Positions 1 to 16,647 of a stretch of DNA of 64,000 nt are shown here, piece after piece. Position 1 is the stretch's first letter; each line of letters starts with the position of its first letter. Source of the DNA: Nymphaea colorata (taxonomy: Eukaryota > Streptophyta > Magnoliopsida > Nymphaeales > Nymphaeaceae); assembly GCF_008831285.2 (NCBI RefSeq), contig NC_045145.1, positions 5,206,802-5,270,801 of the forward strand, written 5' to 3'. The notes beneath the pieces are model-generated. The model saw only the letters and a program-made list of their open reading frames with translations. It searched no databases and had not been told where the DNA came from. The translations under genes and the position numbers were made by a program.

Positions 1-1800
1 TCCTCATCCTCATGCGAACGAAGGGAGGGTGGGGGGACAAACAGAGGAGGAGACTCCTCTGCAAGAAACTCTGGCTGGGATAAACCAGTAGCATTCTCCT
101 TTCTGATACTCTGAATACCTGGACCATCTCCCTCTTTGATGTTTTTTTCACTCTTCCTCTTGACCACAAATTCATGTTGCGATGAGAGGAGACAACATTA
201 TGTATGTCAGTTACAGAGCGAAGCTCAGCCGACGCAGGGGGTTTGTATAACTCCTTGAAACGAAAGGTTTTGTTCCGACCGTGCCGAGGCTTCTGACTTC
301 TGAGCGCCTATAGAGGCCTCAATCGAAACACCATCAAGAGAATTTGAGTCAGACTTCTTTGTTGCTTCAAAGAAGAAAATCCGGGCGGTTTGTTGTCAAT
401 GTCTTGGAACATGTGCGCATCAGACGGAGAGAGGATGTTAGTTGAGAAAGGGTTCAGTCATGCCTTCTTGTAAGGACCAGATAGGGGATGATCCACCATA
501 TCTACGACCGGAGATTCCGATAGGAGTCGGGGTTGGTAAAGAGGGAATTGCCTTCAGTTTCCTTTTGTGTTCTTCCAAATTCCTCTTCGCCTGATGAAAA
601 GAGATAGTTTCGTTCTCCTTCACAGGAGTAGTGGAGGCCACCTTCGACTGAGTTGGAGGGGAGACCGGATGCTACAGAGGATAATCAGAAGAGGCACCTT
701 CATCTCCTTCATTGACTAGAGTGCTGAAGCGGTTGGGTTATCTGCCACCTTTTAAGGCCCGACAATTAAGGGATCGTCCGAGTCCTCACCCTTGGCTAGC
801 TTGAGGACATTTTTCAGGAAGGTGCTGATTCGAACTACATTTAGGGTAGTATCTAATCCTCCCCTTGTAGTGAATCTCTTGGATCAAGATCTCCCCTTCC
901 TCGAGACAGAGTTCCACCGTCTTGCTAGGCTGAAAATTTGGGGCAACTTCCACACAAATGCGAGCATAGTCAGCCCTTTGTATGTTGGCTATGAAGGGGA
1001 TCCACCAAGACTAGGTTGCCCTTCATCGCTTTTGCAATTGCCTTAGAGATTTCCTCATTCCTTATATGAGGAAGTTGAACCCAAACAGGAATTGTGCGGC
1101 CGATTCAACAATGCCCATATCTAGAGAATGAGTCTCATCTATGGACAACAACGAAATTTTTCCCCAGAAGTCTCCAAGATCGTTGTTTCAAAGGCACCCA
1201 CATATAGTTCGATTGCATAAACCGAGTCAGAACACCCCCCCCCCTTCCCCAATGCAGAAAATTTGGGAGACTCAGTAGTTTTTAAAGCTTTTCCTCGGAG
1301 CTTCAATGGCGGATTGTGTTTCTACACTGGCATGCTCAGTCCCGTGGAAGAAGCAACCCATGATGGACCACTGAATGTCTAGGGAACCCTCTTCGTTGGT
1401 TGCCGATCCATCGACAATGCCAATCCAAAAGAGGGGGGAGGAGATTCGCTGCCCAAAGAAGAATGGGGAGAGAGCACAGGGCAAGTCACCTCTCAACTTC
1501 ATTGAAGGGGAACCGGGAGGGCCACCCGAGGCTACAGTTTCACCAACATCGACCTCCATGGAGACCCCGAACGCAGACAGGCGGTGGGTAACCTGAGCGC
1601 AATCTCCCCAGCGGAACAGCAGGTCTTCATCGAGCCTGATGTCTCTTTGTACGGTCGAATCAGAAGGGTGAGAGCCGGCGGCCATAACCAGATTTGGAGA
1701 TCTCAAGTCGAGAGTCACAGAAGCCCTAACAGACTCCCATCAAGACCTTGTCGCTATGGAGCCTACTCGCTGAGGCAAATGAAGACTAAGAAAGATTTGC
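1..1800 (-). pseudogene. Decayed L1-like LINE ORF1 relict (DUF4283/zinc-knuckle type)
   Basis: Read on the minus strand, the interval around 1000-790 encodes a stretch with RADYARICVEV followed by a knuckle-like KCSSNQHLPEKC. This matches in order and spacing the end of the ORF1 domain of the LINE at 24.4-24.95 kb (GYAQMCIEV, then CRNCGSLSHFGF). An open stretch at 1718-1272 would be the N-terminal part and 641-438 a C-terminal part, but stops and frame changes separate them, and the first knuckle cysteine is lost. ORF1 of plant L1 elements encodes an RNA-binding protein of the retrotransposon particle. Seen: motif order and disruption. Inferred: same superfamily as the 23.9-kb LINE. The true ends are not visible and the element may extend left of the window. 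Confidence 0.5.
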
Positions 1801-2942
1801 TCTCTTACATAGAAAGATATCTCACTTGAGATATCAGCATCATGAGATTTAGAAGTTCATGTTGCTGAAGTTCAAATCTATTTTATTTTTCACTAGTTCA
1901 ATCAATTCGTATAGAACAAGAGGTTAACATCCCACCACCTCTTTAAAAGAGGCCTGGGGGGCCTCCTTTCCCCTGCTTCCAAGGTCATAACTGTACCTGT
2001 ACCTGTACCAGCCACAGTAGCAGTGTACTCTTGTCCAACCACCTTAAGGCTAAAAACATAGCACAAACAGAAGAGAAATAGAGACATGTTTTTACATATG
2101 CCCCTAACTCAACCAACAATACCATGCCCCTTGAAGCAGGGGAGATATTGACAAAAATGAATGCATAATGACTTATTTTACTTCCTATGGTTGGCCAAGT
2201 TAGACCGTGCCACTCGACATATTGACAAATTAAAATAAGAGGAGCCATGCAAAAGCAAACACGAGAGCACACCCATTTCAATCTTTGAACTTCCATGCGA
2301 CGTACATCCAAAGTGTCCACCTGTATAGACTCAGTTGGCTACAACAATGCTTTTATTTGATCGCGGAAGGCAGCCACAGAAGTAAACCCTTCTTATCTTC
2401 CTTCATACTTTTCCCCTCTATTTAAATTTAAAAGAATCATTCAAAGACCAGACTACTTAATGAGCAAGCAATTTCAATGCTAACCCCAGTCCAGCCCAGA
2501 TTAACATGGGTTCATGGAAAAGCTGAGAGTGGAAGTTAGGGATTGAACCTATGTCAAGGCCTACATCTCCACCCTTCATGTATTCTTCAGGAATCAAGAT
2601 CAATCAATAAATGATAGACAAGAATCCCTTGAAAACAATGACACATACTATTCTCCATCAACCATCAAACCAAAAGAGTTTTGAAGGAAGCTCTGTCGAC
2701 GCCTAAGAACAAAAACCAAGCAACCGAACAATGATTACATGCAAGGAAGAAAATAACATATTGGAGACCGATTTAGGCTGTGCCGGGCACGCAAAGACAT
2801 TCCAAACTTTTTAACTGTGAATTTTCTGCGACAGTCACTACCATATTCTTGAATTAAAGAAGTTTAAATGACAAACTTAGGTGTTCATGCTCAAATGACA
2901 AGTTGTAGATAGTCCGGTAGTAAGAGAGGAAAAACTGCTGGT
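1801..2942. other. Spacer downstream of eL32, no gene seen
   Basis: I see no convincing gene here. A short segment at about 1915-2010 (gaggttaac, then a purine-rich stretch and a CCTGCTTCC-like core) resembles a dispersed repeat seen again near 54.45, 58.35 and 60.03 kb. The part next to 2943 should contain the 3' UTR and poly(A) signal of the eL32 gene, which is transcribed leftward. Confidence 0.4.
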
Positions 2943-5436
<2,494 letters not shown>

Positions 5437-5510
5437 GGCCGATTCGCCGCAGCAAATAGGAGAGAGAATGAGAGGAAAGACAGGAGATGGGGCTCCCGCT
5501 TAAGAAATGC

Positions 5511-5517
5511 TAGGGTT
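5511..5517 (-). promoter_or_regulatory. Telo-box core upstream of eL32
   Basis: TAGGGTT on the plus strand, AACCCTA in the sense of the gene, 75 nt before the eL32 ATG. Telo-boxes near the transcription start are characteristic of plant translation-machinery genes. The transcription start itself is not mapped. Confidence 0.5.
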
Positions 5518-5599
5518 ATGCGTCGTCGCTCTTGATGGATCTTGGATCTGGATCAGGAAATGCTCAGACCCAACACACGGTCCCTCGGTTCGGTGAAAG

Positions 5600-9290
<3,691 letters not shown>

Positions 9291-9471
9291 CGGATAAGAA
9301 ATAACCTGATTGATGTATGGATTGTTATGAAAAAAACAAAGTGAAAAATATTATAATAAACTAGACCGACCAGATCTTAGTTTCATATTGGCAACAGAAA
9401 AAGAAAGAAATAGAGCCAAAAACTCAACTCAAAGTTAACAAGAACTTTTTTCCAAAAAAATGGTACGGGCG

Positions 9472-9570
9472 GGTGAAAATTCACCTGCCCGACTAAAATT
9501 GCATCAAACGGGGTGAAATTCACCCCATTTAACGCTAAATGGGAGCGGGTGGAATTCCACCCGCTCGACG
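9472..9570. repeat. Three consecutive AATT-centred palindromes
   Basis: Within 100 bp there are three hairpin-forming words: GGGCGGGTGAAAATTCACC with TGCCC, GGGGTGAAATTCACCCC, and GAGCGGGTGG paired to CCACCCGCTC around AATT. All are variants of GGTGAAATTCACC. They resemble the GGTTAAATTTACC words at the right end of the transposon and may be the left subterminal repeats. Confidence 0.7.
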
Positions 9571-11035
9571 CCCTCTCCCCCCGCGCTCGACACCCTCCCC
9601 CGCTCGACACCCTTCCCCCTCATTTCCTCCCTCCGCCCGCAGCTCCTCCTTGCTCGACCTTGTCGCCTTATCACTGTCGCACCGTCGCCGCTCCGCCGTC
9701 CCCGCACTCACCGTCGCTACTCCGCTCCTCTGCCGATGATCTTTCCCCCTTTCTCTCTTGCTCTCTGATGCCCCCCTCGTCTTCTCCCAAATCAGTGCCC
9801 TAATCACCATCGCTCACAGGTTGTATGGCATCTCCCTTTCTCTCTTTCTCCCTTTCTCTCTGATGCCCTCCTTTTCTCCCTTTCTCTGTTGCCCTAATGT
9901 ATTCATTTCTGGCATCTGACCGGCAGGGAGGACAGAGTAGCATCCGCCAACACCACGGTCACCGCTCCTCTGATCCGCTGTCGCTGTTGCTATTGCCCTC
10001 GTCTGGCATTTCTCAAATCCCCTTTGTTGCGATTTTAGCAGAGCAGAAGACCTCATTTATCTGATTTGCTCACTGTTCTTAGTGCTGCTACTTCACTTCC
10101 TAGTAGATGAATAGGTTCTGTGGTAATTGCTGCTCATTGTAGATGAATTGTTTTTTCTCAACAACTAAGAAGCGGATAACTTTTTCCCTATTGTTATCTG
10201 CTCTTGAAATGACAATTGATTGTTTAATTGAAAAGTCTGGTTCGCCATTTTCTCAAACAGTTGAATGTCCGCTATTGAAACTAGCTCCTATCTTTGGCTC
10301 TTCTTAGTTGTGCATGAACAAGCTCCACCTGAAATGGAGCATGAGTAAGACCAGGTTTGATTCAAATATACTTCAAAGAAGCAGCATATGAAAGAAGTCG
10401 ACTAGTCAAGTGCTGTCACCTGTTCTTTAACTTCATCTGATATTTCAAGCTGATCAAATGGCAAGCATCCAAGAGCATGAACTAACTGAGATGTTACCTC
10501 ATGAAACTCATCAGCATGAACTAACTGAGATGTTGCCTCCATAACCTTCAAAAACAATGTATATGTTCATGGCAAGGGTATGCAAAATATATCTTTATTA
10601 GATGAAAAACATGCTTAGGCATCATAAACAGAAATTCCTGCTTGCTGAAGCTACCAATAGAAAGAGTATTCATGACTTGAACAAAATTCTTAAAAATTTA
10701 ATGCTAGATATCATTAAAAAAAGCATGGCATCATAAAAAAACATTCACATAGATTGTTCTACTGTGCATAGTTCTGAAGAAGATGAATGCCAAAAAAAAT
10801 ATCTATATAAGATTCACATATTGTTTTGATCCTGAACTGAAATATGCATGTTGAAATATGCACAGTATTTTCTCATCACCTTCGTTCCATTGTCTTCATA
10901 TATGATATGTGTTTTACGGCTCCTCAATTTTTTTTGTTGATAATTCATTTGTGTCTTTCCTTGGTCCATGTTATGCAAGATTCTTCAAACTCAAATATCT
11001 AGTTGTGAAGAAATATTGTCCAAGTTATTATTACC
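9571..11035. other. 5' region of the Harbinger element, pyrimidine-rich then AT-rich
   Basis: From about 9570 to 9900 the plus strand is strongly C/T-rich and resembles a promoter or 5' UTR. After that it becomes AT-rich to the first ORF. Open frames in the C/T-rich part are low-complexity and occur in several frames, so I do not call them genes. By position this is the leader of the transposon. Confidence 0.4.
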
Positions 11036-12023
11036 ATGGAAGACAGTGGTCTATCGAGGGAGAATCTTACGTGGACTGAAGCGCAAATGGACTATTTAGT
11101 CCAACTTCTTGTGGAGCAATCCCGCATCCCTGGTATGAAATCTGGTGGAGGATTGAAGTCCAAAGCGTATACAACAATTGAAAAAGGCATGATAGACAAA
11201 TTCGGTCCAGAATTCAGTAAAGAGAAAATAAAAAATAAATTGAAGTACTCAAAACTAAACTTGACAGTCATGAAAGAAATTTTGAATACAAGTGGGTTTG
11301 GGTATGACCCAAAAGTGTATTGAACTCGACCCACAAGTATGGAATGACTATATTGAGGTACGTTATAGAGATATTACTATTAGGTTATGTGTAACATGTC
11401 TTTACTACATGTTCATTTGAACACATGATATTTTTCAGAAATACCCGAACAGAAAAAACTACAGAGGTCCCAAGTTATGGAGATACTTTGATGAGTTCGC
11501 CGAGATCTTTGGCGATTCTCATGCCACTGGAAAAGAGTCTGTCACATTAAACAGCATCATACATGAGGACGTTGAATCAGTACCACAGACACCTGCATCC
11601 CAATCCACTCCAATGTACATGAATCCTGAATCTGCACAATCTTTCACACAAATGCTTTATGAAGACAGTCCTCCACCACAATCGCCAGTACCTCCTACTC
11701 CTACCACTGAAAATCCATCGATGGCAACTAATAGGATGACTAGTAGGTCTAAAAAGCAGAGGGCAACCAATTATGAGGATTACTATAATTTGTTTTCTGG
11801 TATTACTCACAATGTAGATACAATGACACGTACTTCTAAAGGGGTACAATTTGTCACATGCTGCGAAATACTACAAGATATGGTTCAAACCGGTGATATA
11901 GATATTGAAACACAAGTAAGGAGTATGGATATGTTAGCAGAGGGCAGCAATCCCATGATATTTGTCAACCTTCCACCTTCACAGCAAGTGTCATGGTTGA
12001 GGCGTAAACTTTTCAATGAGTAG
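11036..12023 (+). pseudogene. Harbinger ORF1: Myb/SANT-like DNA-binding protein, frameshifted
   Basis: Two exons, 11036-11357 and 11439-12023, joined across a GT..AG intron. Exon 1 begins MEDSGLSRENLTWTEAQMDY, a trihelix/Myb-SANT start (TWTEAQMDYLVQLLVEQ), and runs through KIKNKLKYSKLN. After GFGYDP the frame must shift by one base to continue as LDPQVWNDYIE into exon 2 (KYPNRKNYRG), so exon 1 carries a single-base indel. Exon 2 is open and ends VSWLRRKLFNE. In PIF/Harbinger elements the Myb-like protein binds the transposon ends and helps bring the transposase into the nucleus. The domain lies in roughly the first 120 residues, followed by a Ser/Pro/Thr-rich linker. One frameshift in an otherwise open ORF suggests recent decay or a sequence error. 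Confidence 0.82.
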
Positions 12024-12254
12024 ATAAGTTATTGTATGTCTTATATTCAATAGTTCATCATTTGTATACTTCATGTAATCCTATCTTTATGTGTAATGGT
12101 TGTGTGTTAATAGCGTAACTTATCTTTACTTTATATTCTGTTTAATCATGTTGTTGTTCATGTACCTCGTTTGAGTGCCATCAATTGCACACACCTTGTT
12201 CAAATTGAACGTGCTTTTGTAACTTTTGTTATAATTGTATGCAGTTTAGTCAAA

Positions 12255-13667
12255 ATGGTAGATATTATGATTTCTGACGAGGAAGATGATCTGCTTTACT
12301 TCAATCGGCTAGTTTTTGTCCTCATCTTCTCTTGGTTAGAACAACTTCCTCAATCTATGAGGATGGTTCATCCATTTAGAGAAGCATGTACAACTTTTGT
12401 TCAACTTATGCTTCACGGTCATCCTAGAAATTGTACCGACTTACTCCGTATGGATCAACACACATATCAAACATTATGTAACACTCTAAGAAGTAGAAAA
12501 TTATTGGAGGATGCTCGTGACATTAGCATAGAAGAACAAGTAGCTATTTTTTGTTGACAATTGGACACAATAAACGGAATCGTGCCACGCTGAATACTTT
12601 TCAACATTCTGGACAAACAATAAGTAAGTATGTCAGTTGTGTACTACGAGCAATATGTATAATGGGTAAGGATTTTGTCCAGCGGCCCAACGATGACATG
12701 CCAACTAAAATTCGGAGATCGAAGCAATTTTTTCCATATTTATAGGTATTTTCATAATTGTAAAGTAAACAAAATGCATACAACATCCAACATACAACAT
12801 GACTAACTTGCACATATGGATCTAGGATTGTTTAGGAGCAATTGATGGCACTCATGTAGTTGCATGGGTCGCAGCATCAAAGCAATCAAGATTTCGCAAT
12901 AGAAAAGGATTTATTTCGCAAAATGTCATGGTTGTAGTTGGATTCGACAGTCGATTCCACTACGTTTTGGCAGGATGGGAAGGAAGTGCGACAGACTCAA
13001 GGGTATTATACAATGCACTTGATCATCCAACGGACCCATTTGTGGTCCCCGAAGGTACGTACTTCAACCAATCAATCCATTACTTTTTAAAAAAAGGTGC
13101 AAATGTTTACATAATGTGTGTTCAATTGTAGGCAAATACTATCTTGCTGATGGGGGTTATCCAAACATTGTTGGTTTCCTAACACCTTATCGAGGACATC
13201 GTTATCATATGTCAGAATTTCACACCCCGGGGGCACGCAGACGTAGAACTCCACAAGAATTATTCAACCATAGACATTCAACACTTCGAAATACAGTAGA
13301 AAGAACTTTTGACATGTTAAAAACACGTTTTCCAATATTAAAAATGCAAGTGCAGTATCCATTCAAAAAACAAGCTCAAATTGTTCTTGCTACATGTGTA
13401 TTGCACAATTTCATAATTGACCACAATCCAAATGCCGAACAATTTGGTGATGAGTACGCACCTTCAAATGATAATTTTGTCGTAAGTGGACCGGAAATTG
13501 CAAGCCAAACACACCAGCGGGGAAGCAACAATCCCTTGAGAACAATTATAACAAATCAAATGTTTGCAGATTATCAATTGAATAGTAAGTTTATTTTATT
13601 TATTTTTACCATTGTTGCATGTGGTTGTTTAACATTTGTTTTGTTTTCAACAGGAGAACGAAGATGA
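12255..13667 (+). pseudogene. Harbinger transposase (HARBI1-like, DDE_Tnp_4), two lesions
   Basis: Four exons: 12255-12745, 12826-13054, 13132-13584 and 13654-13667, with GT..AG junctions. Catalytic landmarks are present: first Asp in GAIDGTHV, second Asp in GWEGSATDSRVL, Glu in NTVERTFDMLKTRFPIL. GKYYLADGGYP and CVLHNFI are also typical. The N-terminal part has SIEEQVAIF and a helix-turn-helix-like RNRATLNTFQHSGQTISKYV. Two lesions: one base missing from a T-run near 12545-12552 (after EEQVAIF), and a TAG at 12743-12745, the last codon of exon 1, where the family normally has Lys. The stop TGA at 13665-13667 overlaps the ATG of the third ORF (13664). It would act on the element's own ends and those of related MITEs, but this copy is probably inactive. 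Confidence 0.85.
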
Positions 13668-13993
13668 TGCCTCGCCAAAAGTACTATGTCGTCTTCGAAG
13701 GTAGGTCACGAGGAATATACAACAGTTGGGAGTAGTGCCAACCAGTATTGTATCGATACAAGGGCGCCCTCTTCAGATCATTTCATACGTTTGAAACAGC
13801 TCAATATCACATGAATGAATATCTCCACAACAAATACGGTGTGCAATTGTGTAGGCCATTGGACATTATCGATGTCAACGCAACGGAAGAGAAAGAAGTG
13901 ACGAAGACGAATGGACGGACTCGCATTCCACTTTTTTTTATTGTTTGTTTTGTTACTACTTGTTTTTTTCTTTGTTGGATCCGTACTCGTTAA
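13664..13993 (+). pseudogene. Harbinger ORF3: viroplasmin/RNase H1-N-like domain plus hydrophobic tail, one internal stop
   Basis: Begins MMPRQKYYVVFEGRSRGIYN and continues NSWE, a TAG stop at 13733-13735, then RYKGALFRSFHTFETAQYHM. The pattern KYYVVFxGRxxGIYNSWE..C....YKGALFRSFxTxExA is that of the RNase H1 N-terminal hybrid-binding domain, also called the caulimovirus viroplasmin fold (about 45 residues). The remainder has an acidic/basic linker and ends with a strongly hydrophobic segment (IPLFFIVCFVTTCFFLCWI) before WIRTR, which could be a C-terminal membrane anchor. It starts with a one-base-offset overlap with the transposase stop and lies before the transposon's right end, so it is physically part of the element. 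Function unknown. The domain family binds RNA/DNA hybrids or dsRNA. The domain call is by eye. Confidence 0.6.
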
Positions 13994-14360
13994 ACTTATG
14001 TACTGGATGGGATTCCACTATGTTTTGGTGAACATTTTAAACTTTCATACAGGTTGCAGTCTGTGACGGTTTTATTTGTGGGATTTGTAGTCGTTAAACT
14101 TATGTACTGAATGGGACAACAAGTTGTGGTGAATGTTTATAAACTTTCATACAGGTTGCAGTGTTGGATGAATATCAGTTAATCATTGTCAAGTTGACTA
14201 CTTGTTACCAATTGCATCACAAATTGAAGTCTTTTGTTTATAGGTGGATTTCCATTTTAGAGTTTATTTAATGTATTTTTCTTCATATACAAATGGGGCT
14301 GGATCGATTGCTTGTATGAAAGGGCTGCAAACAACATTGATGGCGTCTGTTTATGTGACT

Positions 14361-14591
14361 TCAAACATGGTTAAATTTTCTATCATATGCATCAAACATG
14401 GTTAAATTTACCAGATTAAATTCTTCATTGTGCATCAAACAGGGTTAAAATTACCAGGTTAAATTCTTTCTGTACATCAAACATGACCTCAAATCGGAAG
14501 AAGGTTAAATTTCATCCTGTTTTTTTTTCTAAAAAAAATTACCATGGTAAATTTTCCACGTTAAATTCTTCCCTGTGCATCAAACGCACCC
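14361..14591. repeat. Subterminal repeat array and right end of the Harbinger element
   Basis: The motif (T/G)CATCAAAC followed by ATGGTTAAATTTACCAG recurs at about 14361, 14389, 14431 and 14473 and in terminal form at 14576-14591. In between is a palindromic ACCATGGTAAATTTTCC. Repeated short words near the ends are expected binding sites for the Myb-like protein and transposase. The final GCACCC followed by TAA is taken as the terminus. Confidence 0.65.
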
Positions 14592-14599
14592 TAATAAAA

Positions 14600-16440
14600 A
14601 ATTGGAGGAAAATCAAAATGTCAAGTGCATCAGCAAACAAAGAAGCAAAAAACTTACTTAACTCCACATAACGCATCAAGAGAGAGAGAGAGAGAGGATA
14701 GTAACACTACTGCTACCGTTACACATTGTCATAGGGATTGGAAGCAAAGATCGAAGAAGATTAGAAAGGTGGAAGCACGCCTTATTATTACAACGACACA
14801 ACACCACCTCAAAACCCAAGAGATGATGTATGAAAGGCTCAATTCATTCCAAGGAGGAATCAATTTTACAGACAGACGGAGCGTTTGACTACAAGGATAT
14901 CATGAGGGCCTACAGCACGACAATCCCCTGCTTTCCCTCCTGATCCTTCTTCCCCTTCCTCGCTCCCCGCCGACCGTCCACCTTCACCGTGTAGCAGATC
15001 AGGAGGAGTAATCTGACTGCACAACGGCGAGCTGCAAAGACGAGGGTCGCCGGACTCCGCCTCCGGCGACGTCTTCCCACCCTTTTCCCCCATCCCTCCT
15101 TTCCTTTCTTCCTCCATCAAAATCTCCTTCACCCTTCACTTCCTTTCACCATCTCCACTTCCCTTCCTGTAAATAATAGACCGGCAGCCTTGCCCACTCC
15201 AGCCACGCTCCTCTCTCTTCCTCACAGATGTCTCGCCCTCCACTTCCATGCCTTCTTCAAACGTGAAGCAGAAGTCCAACGTGTCTTCTTATGGGAAACA
15301 GTGGCTCCGGTGCATTTAAGGGTGTTCAACGACTCATGCTCGACTCGTTAGTTTTCATAAGAATATATACAAAAATGCTTCACAGTATACTACATACAAA
15401 CCTGAGGTCCTGTATTCGAATCCTTTTGTGATCGTTCAAATTCAGAAGTAAACTCTTTTAACCAACTCAGACTGGTTGGTTCGACTATGAGCTAAACCTC
15501 AGCTCGAGCTTAACAGACCCAGGTTAGAGTATGAGCCAAGTCGAGCTCAAGGTGGTCCACTCGAGCTCAGATAAAACTAGAGCTGACCTCAATCCATGGC
15601 TTAAGGTACTCAAGCTGCATGTTCAGCCTGTGCTTCCATAAATTCCGACTTCAACAGGCTCCTTAAACTCATTTTCCTAACCTAGCCGAGTTGGTGAGTC
15701 AACTTTCCGGCCCAATGACCTACTCTTCACCTGATCGAAGTCTAAGTCTTGTCAACTATGTAACTATGTTTATGTCCATACGTATTACGATTACCAGAGT
15801 TTGTGTGATCCTCATCAGAAGGGGCGAGGCCAAGGTAGGGCTTAGCTTGGGCCTTTGCCCTACCTTAATTTTTAAAAAAAAATTACATGTAAATTTTAAA
15901 AAAATTTACTTGTTATATATAAAAATTCTGTATTTCAGCTATAGTCAAAATTTAAAAATTCCCTCGATCCTACCACCTTAAAAATTAACCAACATACAAT
16001 GTACATCATAATAATGTATATGAATGTAACTTTAACATTTCATTTCATAAATGTCATATTACATATAACATGGAAAATCATTAAATGTGACATAATGTAT
16101 AAATAGGTAAGCAAGAAACCTAGCTACATAAAAACAATACAGCTTTTGGAAACGTTGTCCTTAATAAAGAGCGTTTGATGGTTTGAAAGTTTGATTCAAC
16201 AATAAAAATCTCAGAATCATAATTTTTCCTGAAATTAGAATAGAATCAAAAGTTTCAGTTTCAGTTTCTTAATTTCGGAAACAAAATAGTCTATTTATTT
16301 AACAATTTTAATTTTTAAAAAACATGAGTATTTTGATTTTAAAATTCCATAATTCTAAGTAGAGGACACGAAACTTCGGCAATTCATCCAAAGCCGCCAC
16401 CGGGTAAGGTTGGCACCTAGTAATTCCTCTTTTTCAGAGG
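14600..16440. other. Spacer between the Harbinger element and the MSA gene
   Basis: No gene firmly recognised. A GC-rich island at 14880-15250 contains a minus-strand open frame (15132-14866) without known domains. About 15330-15560 is a repeat rich in CTCGAGCTC-like words, related to 35040-35360. About 15815-15970 is a dispersed repeat shared with 7689-7860. The rest is AT-rich and featureless. Confidence 0.5.
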
Positions 16441-16490
16441 GATGTTTCCGTCATTAGGAAAACATCCTCTCAACGCAACGGATGAAATTT

Positions 16491-16557
16491 TGACCGTTGG
16501 GAACGTTTAAATCCACCGTCTCCTCTGATCGGGAAGCCTGAACCCCTCCAACGGTCA
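16491..16557. promoter_or_regulatory. Pair of inverted MSA (mitosis-specific activator) elements
   Basis: Two perfect matches to the MSA consensus YCYAACGGYYA: CCCAACGGTCA on the minus strand (16501-16491) and TCCAACGGTCA on the plus strand (16547-16557), the latter 91 bp before the ATG at 16648. MSA elements are bound by three-repeat MYB (MYB3R) proteins and drive G2/M-phase transcription. A third, imperfect AACGG lies at about 16475. Two perfect copies this close to a start codon make G2/M regulation likely. Confidence 0.8.
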
Positions 16558-16647
16558 TCTCTCTGTCTCTCTCTGGTTTTTATCCTGTGAGGCCTTGCCG
16601 ATCTTTGTCAATCTGTTCATTGTTTTTCTCCTCTCCCCAATCCATTC

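Larger units (their letters stand above)
9470..14594 (+). mobile_element. PIF/Harbinger DNA transposon, three ORFs (left end unresolved)
   Basis: A Myb/SANT-like ORF, a DDE transposase and a third small ORF lie in the same orientation, the first two being the standard pair of plant PIF/Harbinger elements. The right end is supported by sequence: GCATCAAACGCACCC ends at 14591, followed by TAA (14592-14594) as probable target duplication. Four related GCATCAAAC/GGTTAAATTTACC units precede it. A matching left TIR was not found. The left border is set at a cluster of palindromes (9472-9570) that contain the same GCATCAAAC and GGTGAAATTCACC words, followed by a pyrimidine-rich tract like the one near the left end of the other PIF element at 29.1 kb. 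The left boundary is therefore an inference. Confidence 0.75.

Noticed and set aside
15380..15440. Possible tRNA-like B-box (TATTCGAATCC) near 15411
   Set aside because: No matching A-box or cloverleaf stems could be assembled. No tRNA or rRNA gene was found anywhere in the window.
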